This document shows positions 32,812 to 41,996 of a stretch of DNA of 64,000 nucleotides, piece after piece (positions within the stretch are counted from its first letter, which is position 1; every line of letters starts with the position of its first letter). Under the pieces are notes generated by a model. The model searched no databases, was not told the DNA's origin, and saw nothing but the letters and a program-made list of their open reading frames with translations. The translations under genes were made by a program, and so were the position numbers. Source of the DNA: Desulfitobacterium dehalogenans ATCC 51507 (lineage in GTDB: Bacteria > Bacillota > Desulfitobacteriia > Desulfitobacteriales > Desulfitobacteriaceae); NCBI RefSeq assembly GCF_000243155.2, contig NC_018017.1, positions 1,488,001 through 1,552,000 on the forward strand. Reading direction: 5' to 3'.

Positions 32812-33886
32812 TAGTTTGAATTTTATTATTGGAGTTATGGGACTCTCCTGGCTTCTTGTTGTGCTTGTCACGGCCTTTACTCCTTATTTTGTACGGAGAA
32901 ACATCTGCTTTGGTATTTCTGTTCCAGAAAGTGAATATTACAATCCACAGTTGAAAACATTAAGGCGCAATTACAGTATAGGCTGTCTTTGGGCAGGCTT
33001 GATCTTGGGAATCGGAAGCTCTCTCTGTTATATCTGGACATCGGCAGAAAATACAATGTGGATTCAGACCGGCGGCCTGTTTTTGTATTTTATAATCAGC
33101 ATACTGGTATATTTCTCTATGCGTACAAAGATTAAGGCTATTAAACAAAATAGCGACTGGGAAATTGAAACTAAGACAGTCGCAGAAATCAGCGAAAAAT
33201 CCGATAAAACCATCCGTACTGCGTGGTACCTTTTGTATCTTGTTGTCATTGCTATCACCGTTTTTGCATCGGTGCTGAAATACCCATCTCTGCCTGAACA
33301 AATTCCTATGCATTATAATATTGCCGGCGAGGTGGACCGCTATGCTGCAAAATCCGTCGGAACCTTTGCCCTAATGCCGGTGATGCAACTTCTAATGGGT
33401 TTGCTGTTTGCAGGAATCAACCTTGCCATCGGCACATCCAAGCGTCAGCGGGATTTTAAGAGAAGCAGCGCTTTCCGTGGTGTCATGAGCATTACTTTGT
33501 TTGTCATCGGGTTTCTGGTAATGCTGATGTTTACCTGCATTCAGCTTTCCATGCTAACCATCTTAAATGAAAAATTGATGATGTTTTTGCCGATTGGTTT
33601 TTTGGTTGCTACATTTATTATCTGCATTTATCTTGCGGTAAAAGTAGGTCAGGGCGGAAGCCGATTGAAAACAACGGATGATGCGCTGGTAAATACGGTG
33701 GATGACGACCGTTATTGGCTCGGTGGATTTCTATACTGCAACAAAAACGACCCATCTCTTTTTGTAGAAAAGCGATTTGGAATGGGCTATACTTTGAATT
33801 TTGGAAATCCAAAAAGTTTAATGGCTATTGGCATGCTTATTATTTTAATTGTTGCACTTATGGTGTTGCCATTAATTTTGAAATAA
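32804..33886 (+). CDS. DUF1648/DUF5808 membrane protein
   Basis: A 360-residue membrane protein with about eight hydrophobic segments. DUF1648 is centred on YPSLPEQIPMHYNIAGEVDR with the adjoining helices at about residues 145-190. The C-terminus has DDRYWLGGFLYCNKNDPSLF and KRFGMGYTLNFGNP, the DUF5808 signature. Such proteins are linked to YtrA-type regulators and to signal-peptide-like or SdpI immunity-like functions in Firmicutes; the precise role is unknown. Coupled to the preceding gntR gene by an eight-base overlap with GGAGG just upstream. Confidence 0.88.
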   Translation: MNNSLNFIIGVMGLSWLLVVLVTAFTPYFVRRNICFGISVPESEYYNPQLKTLRRNYSIGCLWAGLILGIGSSLCYIWTSAENTMWIQTGGLFLYFIISILVYFSMRTKIKAIKQNSDWEIETKTVAEISEKSDKTIRTAWYLLYLVVIAITVFASVLKYPSLPEQIPMHYNIAGEVDRYAAKSVGTFALMPVMQLLMGLLFAGINLAIGTSKRQRDFKRSSAFRGVMSITLFVIGFLVMLMFTCIQLSMLTILNEKLMMFLPIGFLVATFIICIYLAVKVGQGGSRLKTTDDALVNTVDDDRYWLGGFLYCNKNDPSLFVEKRFGMGYTLNFGNPKSLMAIGMLIILIVALMVLPLILK

Positions 33887-33924
33887 ACGGAGGTGTATTA
33901 AAGAGATGGAGGAATACCTTCTAT

Positions 33925-35337
33925 CTATTGCACGTTATGGATTTTGGTCTTTGATAACTCATCAATATAATATTTCCATAAATCGGAGCTGAAATCCATG
34001 ATTGTCTGAGTACTCCCTGCCACTTCGCTGTTCAATAGATTGTTGAGCATATCCGTTTCAAAACAATGTATTTTTTCGGACTTATAGTCATGGTCAATCC
34101 AATAAAGCAGGCTTAACCCCTGTGAACAGAGCACCGCGACTTTAGGAGGTTCGCTGTTCACAATCCTGATTTTATCATGGCTTTTTTCATTGATATATGA
34201 CTCAAACCGTTTAAGGTAGGGGATGCGTTGCTCAGGTGCAAGATCAACAGCACCAAGGAGAGGTACAATGGCCTTACCCGTGGCGTAAATACTCATCATG
34301 GCATCTATCGTTACAAAAAAAGTAGTCTCTTTTAAAAGGATATCGTTAAAAAGTTTCAGAATGCTCTTCTTTACGATTTCTTTGCTTTCTATAGTTTCCA
34401 ATTCTTTCTGTTCAATCAAATATCCTATGGATATGAAATTATACACGGCATCAATATGCCTATCAGTCAGCTTATCGATGAGTGAAGGATCAGCTTCTAA
34501 GGCGGAAATAACTTCATTTCTGTTATAGCTGATTTTTTTTACGTTCTTTTTCATAAGGGAATTGAAAAACACGGTTAAATAACCTTTATGAATGATGAGT
34601 ACCATGAGGGGTGTCCCATCCATCTGAATGCTGAAAAGCAAGAGGAATTGTCCTTTTAATAACAAAAAGGTAGAATCTATCTCTTTTGTGATTTTCCATA
34701 AATTCAAATCAAGATACTGCTGCGCTTTGACGATAGATGAAAGAGCGTCAATATCGTATTCCTCGTATGTGGCCTCAAAGGATGGCATATCAAAGAAGTG
34801 ATTGAAGGAGATATTTTTTTGCTTTTTTGAGTTTATTATTTTAATTCGACGAAAAATATCGGAATACCGTCGGCTGAACAGAGGCAGAGTACTGTAAAGC
34901 TCTAAGGGAGTATTCTCATTTACGATGGAATCTGAAACAATCACACAAAGCATATTCAAAATGGTCTTTTTCCCCAGAAAGCTTGTTTCTCTTTCTGGAT
35001 AGTCCAGATTTATGTCATTTTCTGTGGACAATCCTTTATCCAATTCGTATTCTAACGCATGGGCCAAAAACGTTTCCAATTCATATTTCGAACTGAAATC
35101 ATAGATGACCGGAAAAATATTCTCGAATTTTAAATAACACCCCAGACAATATATAGCTTCGGCGAAGTAATTAGCGGCTTGCCTGCAGAATGCTCTTTTT
35201 TCTTTGAAAAGAGGCAGCCTTTTCCCTGTCAGGATTTTGCTCAATCCACTTGGTGTCATATTCATACTTATTGCAAAATCAGTTTTAGATGTTTGTGCTA
35301 TACAGATAAGTTCTTCTAACAGTACACCGATTCCCAT
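33925..35337 (-). CDS. unrecognised 470-residue protein with N-terminal helix-turn-helix
   Basis: The first 60 residues (GVLLEELICIAQTSKTDFAI then SMNMTPSGLSKILTGKRLPL) look like an XRE-type helix-turn-helix, with Ser/Ser positions as in cI-like repressors. The remaining 400 residues are mixed alpha/beta, soluble, without a known motif; a Cys-x2-Cys-like YCLGCYL occurs at about residue 62. ATG 35337 is preceded by GGGAGGAG. It is convergent with the DUF1648 gene and divergent from the prenyltransferase-repeat gene, and may regulate the latter. Family not recognised. Confidence 0.7.
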   Translation of the reverse strand: MGIGVLLEELICIAQTSKTDFAISMNMTPSGLSKILTGKRLPLFKEKRAFCRQAANYFAEAIYCLGCYLKFENIFPVIYDFSSKYELETFLAHALEYELDKGLSTENDINLDYPERETSFLGKKTILNMLCVIVSDSIVNENTPLELYSTLPLFSRRYSDIFRRIKIINSKKQKNISFNHFFDMPSFEATYEEYDIDALSSIVKAQQYLDLNLWKITKEIDSTFLLLKGQFLLLFSIQMDGTPLMVLIIHKGYLTVFFNSLMKKNVKKISYNRNEVISALEADPSLIDKLTDRHIDAVYNFISIGYLIEQKELETIESKEIVKKSILKLFNDILLKETTFFVTIDAMMSIYATGKAIVPLLGAVDLAPEQRIPYLKRFESYINEKSHDKIRIVNSEPPKVAVLCSQGLSLLYWIDHDYKSEKIHCFETDMLNNLLNSEVAGSTQTIMDFSSDLWKYYIDELSKTKIHNVQ

Positions 35338-35699
35338 TGTACTCCTCCCAATCCGAATATAATGTCTCTTAATTATACATGATTTTCTCACTGCTACGTT
35401 TCTAAAAAGGAAATAATATTAAAATATTATCTTTTTTTGTCCATTTCTAGAATATATCCGTTCGGATTTTTCAAGCGTTGCTTAAATTTATTAAAAATAG
35501 TTCCATCGTCAGGAGATTAGCTAATCTTAAGAAGAAATTGATAGATTAACCAAAATCATGCATAATAGGAATATATATAGCTAAAATGGAGAGTTATCAT
35601 GAGAATTCCTTCTAGGGGCTTGAAGATAGCATTGACTGATATGTTTTTATAGAGATGGAAAAGACCCTGAAGAAACGATTGGAGTAGGAGGTGGCAGAG
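35338..35699. other. divergent intergenic region with a 14-bp palindrome
   Basis: AGATTAGCTAATCT at 35514-35527 is a perfect palindrome midway between the leftward HTH gene and the rightward prenyltransferase-repeat gene. It is a candidate operator. Nothing else stands out. Confidence 0.4.
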
Positions 35700-36530
35700 A
35701 TGGCAGTGATCAAACAATATGAGGATGATGTTAACGCGATATTGGCCAAACGTTATGATAACGGTGCGGATTTCTGGACGACTCCTGACAAACGTCTTTG
35801 TAAAGGAAGTCCGTATTCCACCCTAAATTGTGCCCATATGTTGCTGGAATTGGGCGTGGAGCCATCTGAACCGGTGCTGAAGGAGATTGCCGGTCTTTTT
35901 TTCAGTTCCTGGCGTGAGGATGGGCGATTCAAGTTGTCCCCACAGGGTGCCATATACCCCTGTAACACCATTAATGCCGTTAATGTTCTTTGTCACTTAG
36001 GGTATGCGTCTGATTCAAGACTCCAAAAAACCTTTGATTACCTTTTAAATATTCAGCAAAGCGACGGAGGGTGGCGATGCAATAAGTTCAGTTACGGGAA
36101 AGGTCCGGAAACGGAGTATTCAAATCCCGGCCCGACGCTGACAGCTTTGAACGCGTTTCGCTTTACAGAGCTGCTTAATACAGAGCCGGCTCTTGATGAA
36201 GCAGTGGAATTTCTGCTGGAGCATTGGAGGATACGTAAGCCCCTCGGGCCATGTCATTATGGAATTGGGACTCTGTTTATGCAGGCTGAGTATCCCTTTG
36301 CCAGTTACAATATTTTTGTTTATGTTTACGTACTTTCCTTTTATGACAGAGCCAAAAAGGACAAGCGGTTTGCGGAGGCGCTGGAGGTTTTGCAATCAAA
36401 GTTGGTTGAGGGCAAAATTGTAGTGGAACGGCTGAATCGGGGATTAACAGGGCTTGCTTTCTGTAAAAAAGGAGAACCGAGCGACTTAGCGACAAAACGC
36501 TACCATGAGATATTGAGAAACCTGGGCTGA
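35700..36530 (+). CDS. prenyltransferase / squalene-oxidase repeat protein
   Basis: A 276-residue soluble protein with alpha-alpha barrel repeats. The LLNIQQSDGGWRCN segment carries the QxxxGxW (QW) motif of terpene cyclases and prenyltransferase beta subunits, and NPGPTLTALNAFRF follows. It is much shorter than squalene-hopene cyclase (about 630 residues) and lacks the DxDD motif, so cyclase activity is unlikely. Its role is unknown. ATG 35700 follows AGGAGG at eight bases; GTG 35691 lies inside that site. Confidence 0.75.
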   Translation: MAVIKQYEDDVNAILAKRYDNGADFWTTPDKRLCKGSPYSTLNCAHMLLELGVEPSEPVLKEIAGLFFSSWREDGRFKLSPQGAIYPCNTINAVNVLCHLGYASDSRLQKTFDYLLNIQQSDGGWRCNKFSYGKGPETEYSNPGPTLTALNAFRFTELLNTEPALDEAVEFLLEHWRIRKPLGPCHYGIGTLFMQAEYPFASYNIFVYVYVLSFYDRAKKDKRFAEALEVLQSKLVEGKIVVERLNRGLTGLAFCKKGEPSDLATKRYHEILRNLG

Positions 36531-36593
36531 AATTGCCGGCAGCCGGGGTAATTGCGATCGCTACCCAGGATGGGATGAAGAGAGGAAATACTA

Positions 36594-37076
36594 ATGTTTA
36601 GAGAAATGAGAAGAAGTAAGCAATTATTATCAAGGGAAGATACTGTGGCTGTCATGGACAGATGCACAAATGGCGTCCTGGCGTGCTTAGGTGATGAAGA
36701 TTATCCTTATGCTGTTCCCCTAAGCTATGTTTATTTTAATGACAAAATCTATTTTCATTCTGCAAAAGCTGGACATAAAATCGATGCTATTGCGAAGAAC
36801 CCGAAGGTGTCTTTTTCAGTAATAGATGAAGATACGATAGTAAGTAAAGAATATACGACCTATTTCCGTAGTGTTATAGCTTTTGGCAAAACAAGAATTG
36901 TAGAAGGTGATGAATGGCTGGAAGCTTTTAAGGCTTTGGTTGAAAAGTATTCAGGGGATCAGTCAGAAGAAGCCAAACATAAAGAAATAACCGGATGTAC
37001 CCGAGCTCATCTTATTGCCATTGATGTCGAACACATAACCGGCAAGGAGGCCATTGAATACGTCAAAGCTAAGTAG
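36594..37076 (+). CDS. pyridoxamine 5'-phosphate oxidase-like flavoprotein (NimA type)
   Basis: A 160-residue split-barrel flavin protein: FREMRRSKQLLSREDTVAVM at the start, then NGVLACLGDEDYPYAVPLSY and KIYFHSAKAGHKIDAIAKNP, and SFSVID near the middle. This is the NimA/5-nitroimidazole reductase-like branch, which reduces nitro compounds or binds F420/FMN. A paralogue of equal length lies at 53750. The two share the CxxG-type pattern in the first strand region but differ in detail. It is monocistronic. Confidence 0.88.
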   Translation: MFREMRRSKQLLSREDTVAVMDRCTNGVLACLGDEDYPYAVPLSYVYFNDKIYFHSAKAGHKIDAIAKNPKVSFSVIDEDTIVSKEYTTYFRSVIAFGKTRIVEGDEWLEAFKALVEKYSGDQSEEAKHKEITGCTRAHLIAIDVEHITGKEAIEYVKAK

Positions 37077-37122
37077 CCATACCCAGGCTGGTGTGGACAT
37101 CTTAGAAGAAAAGAGGGGTAAT

Positions 37123-37559
37123 ATGGCTGTTAAGAAGGTGTTTTGCCTTTTCCGGAGGGCAACAATCTGACTCGGGAACGATAGGTGGATTTGAAATAGT
37201 AGAAGCGCGGAAAGACGGAAAAGAAATCTTCTATACACTTGTGGGAAACCATGATTTGAAACAGAATCAAAATGTTATGGTAAAAATCGATTGGGACAAA
37301 AGATATCGATTGATGAAACTACATTTTGCGGCTGAACTTGTTTTAGAGCTGGTTTATCAGGGGTATGACCATCCTGAAAAAATCGGTGCAAACATCACGA
37401 AAGAAAAAGCCAGGGTGGATTTCTTTTGGAAGGGGAATATTTCGGAGATCTTTCCTGAGCTTATGAGCAAAATAAACCAACTCATTGATTCCAACCTGGA
37501 TGAAAAGAAACAATTTGGGCGGTGGCAAGGAAAGAATTGAAATTTACCTGCAAGCCTAA
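37123..37559 (+). pseudogene. alaX: alaX (alanyl-tRNA editing protein) with two internal deletions
   Basis: The ATG at 37123 starts MAVKKVF, the N-terminus of AlaX. The next 30 or so residues are missing and the frame changes; it resumes AFSGGQQSDSGTIGGFEIVE and KIDWDKRYRLMKLHFAAELV. After KINQLIDSNL the region with the zinc-binding CGGTH motif is missing. A third frame then ends KRNNLGGGKERIEIYLQA at 37559, which is the family's C-terminus. Both losses shift the frame, and the HxxxH metal pair reads HFAAE rather than HTAAH, so the gene is dead. Confidence 0.88.
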
Positions 37560-37608
37560 TGACTTCGAAAAATTATTGTGGAAAATCCCTGGGGTATTAA
37601 TCAAAATA

Positions 37609-37655
37609 AAAGTCTGTCATCAAGGAGCAATCAGGTCTTGATGGCAGACTTTTTA
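37609..37655 (+). terminator. terminator after alaX remnant
   Basis: Fifteen to sixteen-base arms AAAGTCTGTCATCAAG and CTTGATGGCAGACTTT, followed by TTATC. Confidence 0.85.
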
Positions 37656-37668
37656 TCGACTTGAAGAT

Positions 37669-38100
37669 ATGGCGGGAACGCTGATTGTTGGGTTCTTCAT
37701 GGGCATTACTCTACCGATCCCCCAGCTGTTGCTGATTTTGGCGCTATCCCCCTTAATCTGTCTTTCGGCCGGGGCGTTGGCCATGATTCTGATTGGGCTG
37801 ATTCAAAACAGAAAGACTGCGAACATGGCAGTTATGCTAATCACCATGCCGCAAATGTTTTTGTCGGGCGCGATTATCCCCATTAATCATTCCAGCGGGG
37901 TTTTGCAGGTTTTGAGCCGGATGATGCCCATGACCTACTGCCTTGACTTGGTGCGGGCGGTGGTGTATAGGGGCACACCGGAATATGGCAGTGTGGTGAT
38001 GTTGAATCCGGCTGTCAATTTTGCCGCCATTGTCGGATTGACGGTGGTTTGCTTGGTCATCGGCACCTTCTTCTTTGCCAGGAGTGAGAAGAATCGATAA
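37669..38100 (+). pseudogene. C-terminal remnant of an ABC-2 type permease
   Basis: 143 residues remain, with the last four hydrophobic segments: LPIPQLLLILALSPLICLSA, MAVMLITMPQMFLSGAIIPI, then RMMPMTYCLDLVRAVVYRG and a final helix. PMTYCLDLVRA matches the conserved end of ABC-2 permeases. The N-terminal half is absent, the terminator of the previous unit lies within 15 bases, and no ribosome-binding site precedes the ATG. It is therefore a truncated leftover. The ATPase subunit is not nearby. Confidence 0.75.
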
Positions 38101-38194
38101 AAGACAACATCATAAATCTGCAGTTCGGGTTTTAAAATCGGTAACACCAACATATAATCGTTTAAGTATAACTTTGATAGCAGGGAAAGCGCGT

Positions 38195-39589
38195 ATGAAA
38201 AGTATTAGGACAAAAAAGATTTTTAAGAATAAGGTTCCAGAAAATATCCTGATTCCGGTATTTTTCATTGTATTGATCTATTTGCTTTTTTTATTATATT
38301 TTGTGAACCATTTTTTCTTTAATACAGTTATAAATGGGGTAGACCTTTCCTGCAAAGCACATAAAGACACGGACCATGTGGTAAGGAATTACGTAAAAAA
38401 CTATAAACTGCAATTGATAGAAAGAGATGGTGAGACAGAAGAAATAACAGGGCAGGCCATACAGATGCAATACAATAAAGATAACGGCATTCCTGAAATA
38501 TTACGTAAGAAAAAGCCGCTTACCTGGGGAAGTTCATTGTTTAAAAAACAAAAATATTATGTAAAGGATCTGTTTATTTATAATGCAAATGCTTTGGATA
38601 GTAAAACAAATAATCTGAATTGCTTGCAAAAGGATATGATTGAGCCCAGGAGTGTTGATTTTAAGTACTTGAACGGCTCCTATGCACTGATTAAAGAAGT
38701 GCAGGGAAATAAGATATTGAAAGAAAAATTGTATGAAGCTATAAAATTGGGCATAGCAAATGGAGATTTAAAATTAGATATAAATGAAAAGCTTTGCTAT
38801 GAAAATCCAAAGCATACCGTAAATTCCGGCAAAACCCAGGAAACATTATCTTTGTTGAATAAATATGTATCCACAAATATAAATTATAAGTTCGGTAGTG
38901 AAAATGAGATACTGAATGGAGAAAAAATAAATGAATGGCTTACTGTAGATGAAAATTTAGATGTGGCAATCAGCAAAACAGAAGTCATGAAATATTTAAA
39001 AGAATTAAGCAGAAAATATAATACGGTCGGGATCAAAAGAAATTTTAAAACATCCGTAGGCAAAACAATAGAGGTTGAGGGCGGGCTTTATGGATGGAAA
39101 ATTGACTTGGATGCTGAAGCCAAAGCATTATTGGAACATATAGATCTTGGTGAAACAATTGAAAAAGAACCTGTCTATGCTCAAAAGGCCTTATCCAGGG
39201 GTGTAGATGAAATCGGCGGCACTTATGTAGAGATTAATATAACCAGACAGTATTTATGGTTTTATAAAAATGGAAAGCTTATTACCCAGAGTCCTATCGT
39301 AACGGGAGATCCCAATAAGGGAAATGCCACGGTGACCGGAACTTTTATGCTTAATTATAAACAAAAGGGCGCAACCTTAAGGGGAGCGAATTATTCAACT
39401 CAAGTAAGCTATTGGATGCCGTTTTTCGGGAATATAGGAATCCATGATGCCGGATGGAGGCATTCTTTTGGAGGACAGATCTATAAAAACAATGGAACCC
39501 ATGGCTGCATAAATACACCGTTGTATGTGGCAAAAGCGATTTTCGATAATATAGAAGAAGGAATCCCGATTATTAGTTATAAAGAATAA
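38195..39589 (+). CDS. L,D-transpeptidase with peptidoglycan-binding domain (YkuD type)
   Basis: A 464-residue cell-wall enzyme. Residues about 20-45 are a signal anchor (LIPVFFIVLIYLLFLLYFVN). A VanW/PG4-like peptidoglycan-binding region spans roughly 170-330. The catalytic YkuD domain at about 340-460 shows YVEINITRQYLWFYKNGKLI, the histidine in IGIHDAGW, and the active-site HGCINTP. The enzyme would make 3-3 crosslinks outside the membrane. GGGAAA precedes ATG 38195; the frame extends upstream into the permease remnant but without a start signal. Confidence 0.9.
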   Translation: MKSIRTKKIFKNKVPENILIPVFFIVLIYLLFLLYFVNHFFFNTVINGVDLSCKAHKDTDHVVRNYVKNYKLQLIERDGETEEITGQAIQMQYNKDNGIPEILRKKKPLTWGSSLFKKQKYYVKDLFIYNANALDSKTNNLNCLQKDMIEPRSVDFKYLNGSYALIKEVQGNKILKEKLYEAIKLGIANGDLKLDINEKLCYENPKHTVNSGKTQETLSLLNKYVSTNINYKFGSENEILNGEKINEWLTVDENLDVAISKTEVMKYLKELSRKYNTVGIKRNFKTSVGKTIEVEGGLYGWKIDLDAEAKALLEHIDLGETIEKEPVYAQKALSRGVDEIGGTYVEINITRQYLWFYKNGKLITQSPIVTGDPNKGNATVTGTFMLNYKQKGATLRGANYSTQVSYWMPFFGNIGIHDAGWRHSFGGQIYKNNGTHGCINTPLYVAKAIFDNIEEGIPIISYKE

Positions 39590-39670
39590 GGCGCAGTAAA
39601 TTTCTCACTTTCCCCGAAACACTCCGAATATATAACTGATTTGATGTAACCAATAAATTTGACATTGGGA

Positions 39671-39704
39671 AAGGGGCTGTGCGAAAATTTCGACACAGCT
39701 CCTT
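39671..39704. terminator. terminator between convergent genes
   Basis: AAGGGGCTGTG and CACAGCTCCTT pair with one wobble. It lies between the transpeptidase gene and the leftward DUF1659 gene. Confidence 0.75.
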
Positions 39705-39721
39705 TCAGGTTGGAGAGGGTG

Positions 39722-39955
39722 TTATCCCTCCGGTTCTTCCACTAACTCCGTACTATCCTGTAGAATCACGGCAGTGAGCGGATGATCGGAGAGGCTGAAC
39801 AATGCGACGGCAATGTCGTGGAGGTCTGCATGATCAGCATCGGGCTTAACGTGTTTTAAGCCCATTTGTCTGATTCGGGGAGCGCCGGCAGGTGTCAGCC
39901 CGTCTTCATATTTCAACACTAAGGTTGAAGTCAACGGCTTGCCAATGACAGCCAC
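39722..39955 (-). CDS. DUF1659 family small protein
   Basis: A 77-residue protein with GKPLTSTLVLKYEDGLTPAG, IRQMGLKHVKPDADHADLHD and IAVALFSLSDHPLTAV. This is the DUF1659 pattern of Bacillus and clostridia. The function is unknown. It is usually followed by a DUF2922 gene, which is missing here. The GTG start at 39955 is preceded by AAAGGAGG at eight bases. The open frame to 40168 upstream is not part of the gene. Confidence 0.8.
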   Translation of the reverse strand: MAVIGKPLTSTLVLKYEDGLTPAGAPRIRQMGLKHVKPDADHADLHDIAVALFSLSDHPLTAVILQDSTELVEEPEG

Positions 39956-40059
39956 TTCTTTTTCCTCCTTTCTTGATCCAGAGGCCGATAGGCTCGGCAT
40001 GGTTGTATAGTGTATGGAGTTGCTTGTACTATGGTTACTGTTGGGAGAGTCCTCACGCT

Positions 40060-40435
40060 TGTCTGGGGCTATGGGGAGTGGATCAAATGGCTGACTGAGT
40101 CGGTGAGTTGCTCTCGGAGCACAGCCAGTAGATTGATGAAGATCTTCCGGGAGTATGGGCCGGAACATTTTTCAGTCGATGGGGAAGAGGGCTCAAATGG
40201 TGCATCGATGCAACATTTGAACTATACCCAGGGGATCATCCTTTTTGGGATTCCGGAAGAGGACCGGGAGCAATTTATAGAGGACAATGATGTGGGGAGC
40301 ATGAGCCAGCGGGAGCTGCGGCAGACAATCAAGGAGTTCTTTAGGGGTTTTATAAAAGGGCAGATGGGTAACATCTTTGGGGAAGGAAAAGTTATATTCC
40401 GAACCCGGCTATGTTTTTTATTGAAAAACACTTGA
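40060..40435 (+). pseudogene. truncated DUF3102 gene, paralogue of the gene at 4742
   Basis: The frame reads GEWIKWLTESVSCSRSTASR, LMKIFREYGPEHFSVDGEEG, then LNYTQGIILFGIPEEDREQF. It follows the same order as residues about 55-140 of the DUF3102 protein at 4742-5581. The N-terminal 50 residues are missing and replaced by unrelated sequence, and after LRQTIKE the reading diverges and stops at 40435. It lies next to the divergent DUF1659 gene. Confidence 0.75.
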
Positions 40436-40459
40436 CTCCAACCTAAGGACACACCTTAG
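40432..40459 (+). promoter_or_regulatory. merR promoter/operator region
   Basis: TTGACT at 40432-40437 is followed by the dyad CTAAGG-ACACA-CCTTAG at 40443-40459, and by TATATT about ten bases after. A dyad inside an over-long spacer is typical for MerR-family activators. It lies 95 bases upstream of the merR start. Confidence 0.55.
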
Positions 40460-40551
40460 AGTTATATTCGAGCCAATGAATTGGAAAAAAAACAGGGAGG
40501 TGTTTTGAATGAAGGCAGGTAAGTCTATACTTAATAACGAGGTGAAGTCAA

Positions 40552-41289
40552 GTGTCCTATACAGTACATGAAGTAGCTGAACTTTCTGGTGTAACCATTA
40601 AGACATTGTACCATTATCAAAAAATTGGGTTACTAATGCCGGAAAGGGTAGCTGAAAATGGTTATCGCTATTATGGTCATAAGGAATTAAAACGATTGCA
40701 ACAGATTTTATTTTATCGTGAGTTGGATTTTTCTTTGGAAAATATAAAGAACGCATTAGACAATGAATCGGATCGGCTGAATTGTCTATACGAACAGTAT
40801 TCACTGTTAAAAGCAAGAGAGCAAAGGCTTGCCAACATTTTGCGTACGCTGGAGGAAACAATCCAACATGAAGAGAAAGGAGTACCTATGAGCAAGGAAA
40901 AAATGTTTAACGGATTAAACCAAAAGGAATGGGAGGAAACTATTGCTTATCAGAATGAACATTTGCAGAAAGAATACGGCTATGAGATTGATACAAGTGA
41001 AATCGATGCGGAGGTAATGAACCCAAAAGCCAGTGAAGCCGTTGAATTTATGTCGTTTATGGCAGCCTCACTGAAGAATGGCGTAAGCGCCAATGACAAA
41101 AGTGTATTAGATGCCATGGAGAAGCATATTAAGTTTATGCAGCAGGATATGAACATTGATGCAATGGGTTTTGCAGCTCAAACCAGATTTTTAATGACGG
41201 ACGATTTTCACAGGGAAATGATGGAGGGGCAGCAGACAGGATTAAGCTATTATATCTGCTTTGCAGCAGAGAGTTACGCGGCTAAATAA
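40552..41289 (+). CDS. MerR-family regulator with TipAS-like effector domain
   Basis: A 245-residue regulator. The N-terminal winged helix reads YTVHEVAELSGVTIKTLYHY then ENGYRYYGHKELKRLQQILF; a coiled-coil linker follows. The C-terminal domain (about 120-245) contains KMFNGLNQKEWEETIAYQNE and ends MEGQQTGLSYYICFAAESYA, the TipAS drug-binding fold of TipA and Mta. It probably senses amphipathic antibiotics or peptides and activates its own promoter. GTG 40552 is preceded by GAGGTG. No exporter gene is adjacent. Confidence 0.88.
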   Translation: MSYTVHEVAELSGVTIKTLYHYQKIGLLMPERVAENGYRYYGHKELKRLQQILFYRELDFSLENIKNALDNESDRLNCLYEQYSLLKAREQRLANILRTLEETIQHEEKGVPMSKEKMFNGLNQKEWEETIAYQNEHLQKEYGYEIDTSEIDAEVMNPKASEAVEFMSFMAASLKNGVSANDKSVLDAMEKHIKFMQQDMNIDAMGFAAQTRFLMTDDFHREMMEGQQTGLSYYICFAAESYAAK

Positions 41290-41396
41290 AAGGGGGGATG
41301 TTCATTTTAAAACGAGTACAATGGTAGGATTGAAAAGGAAATTTTGATTATGATATAGGGCATAGTATGAATTGGCTCCAGGAAAGGGAATAGAGC

Positions 41397-41972
41397 ATGT
41401 CACAAACAACCAAGCGGGCATTGGAAGAATCCTTGAAGAGAATGCTTTTAAAAAAGCCGATTAATAAAATCACAATTTCGGATATTACGGAGGATTGCGG
41501 GATCAACCGTATGACATTTTATTATCACTTTAAGGATATCTACGATCTGGTGGAGTGGTCTTGTATAGAAGATGCCAGAAAAGCACTTGACGGTAAGAAA
41601 ACATATGACACCTGGCAGCAAGGATTCCTGCAGATTTTTCAAGCAGTTTTGGATAATAAGCCCTTCATTCAGAATGTGTATCAGTCGGTCAGTCGGGAAC
41701 AGGTAGAAAACTATCTGTATACCCTTACTCACAATTTATTGATCGGAGTGATTGAAGAAAAAGCTGTGGGGATGGAGGTTCGGGATACAGATAAGGAGTT
41801 TATTGCTAATTTCTATAAATTTGCCTTTGTCGGTCTGATGCTGGATTGGATCAAGGACGGAATGCGGAAAGATCCGCAGCAGATTATCGACCGGCTCAGC
41901 ATCCTGATTGAGGGAGATATTACAAGAGCCTTGAACAAGTATCGCATTGATAAAACTCATCAAACACCCTAA
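41397..41972 (+). CDS. TetR-family regulator, probable regulator of oleate hydratase
   Basis: A 191-residue regulator whose N-terminus reads TKRALEESLKRMLLKKPINK, ITISDITEDCGINRMTFYYH and KDIYDLVEW. The C-terminal part (YKFAFVGLMLDWIKDGMRKD) is the TetR_C DhaS-like type. It lies 140 bases upstream of the oleate hydratase gene on the same strand, separated by a terminator, and probably represses that gene until unsaturated fatty acids are present. Confidence 0.88.
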   Translation: MSQTTKRALEESLKRMLLKKPINKITISDITEDCGINRMTFYYHFKDIYDLVEWSCIEDARKALDGKKTYDTWQQGFLQIFQAVLDNKPFIQNVYQSVSREQVENYLYTLTHNLLIGVIEEKAVGMEVRDTDKEFIANFYKFAFVGLMLDWIKDGMRKDPQQIIDRLSILIEGDITRALNKYRIDKTHQTP

Positions 41973-41996
41973 TATGATAAGAATCTTTACATTTTG

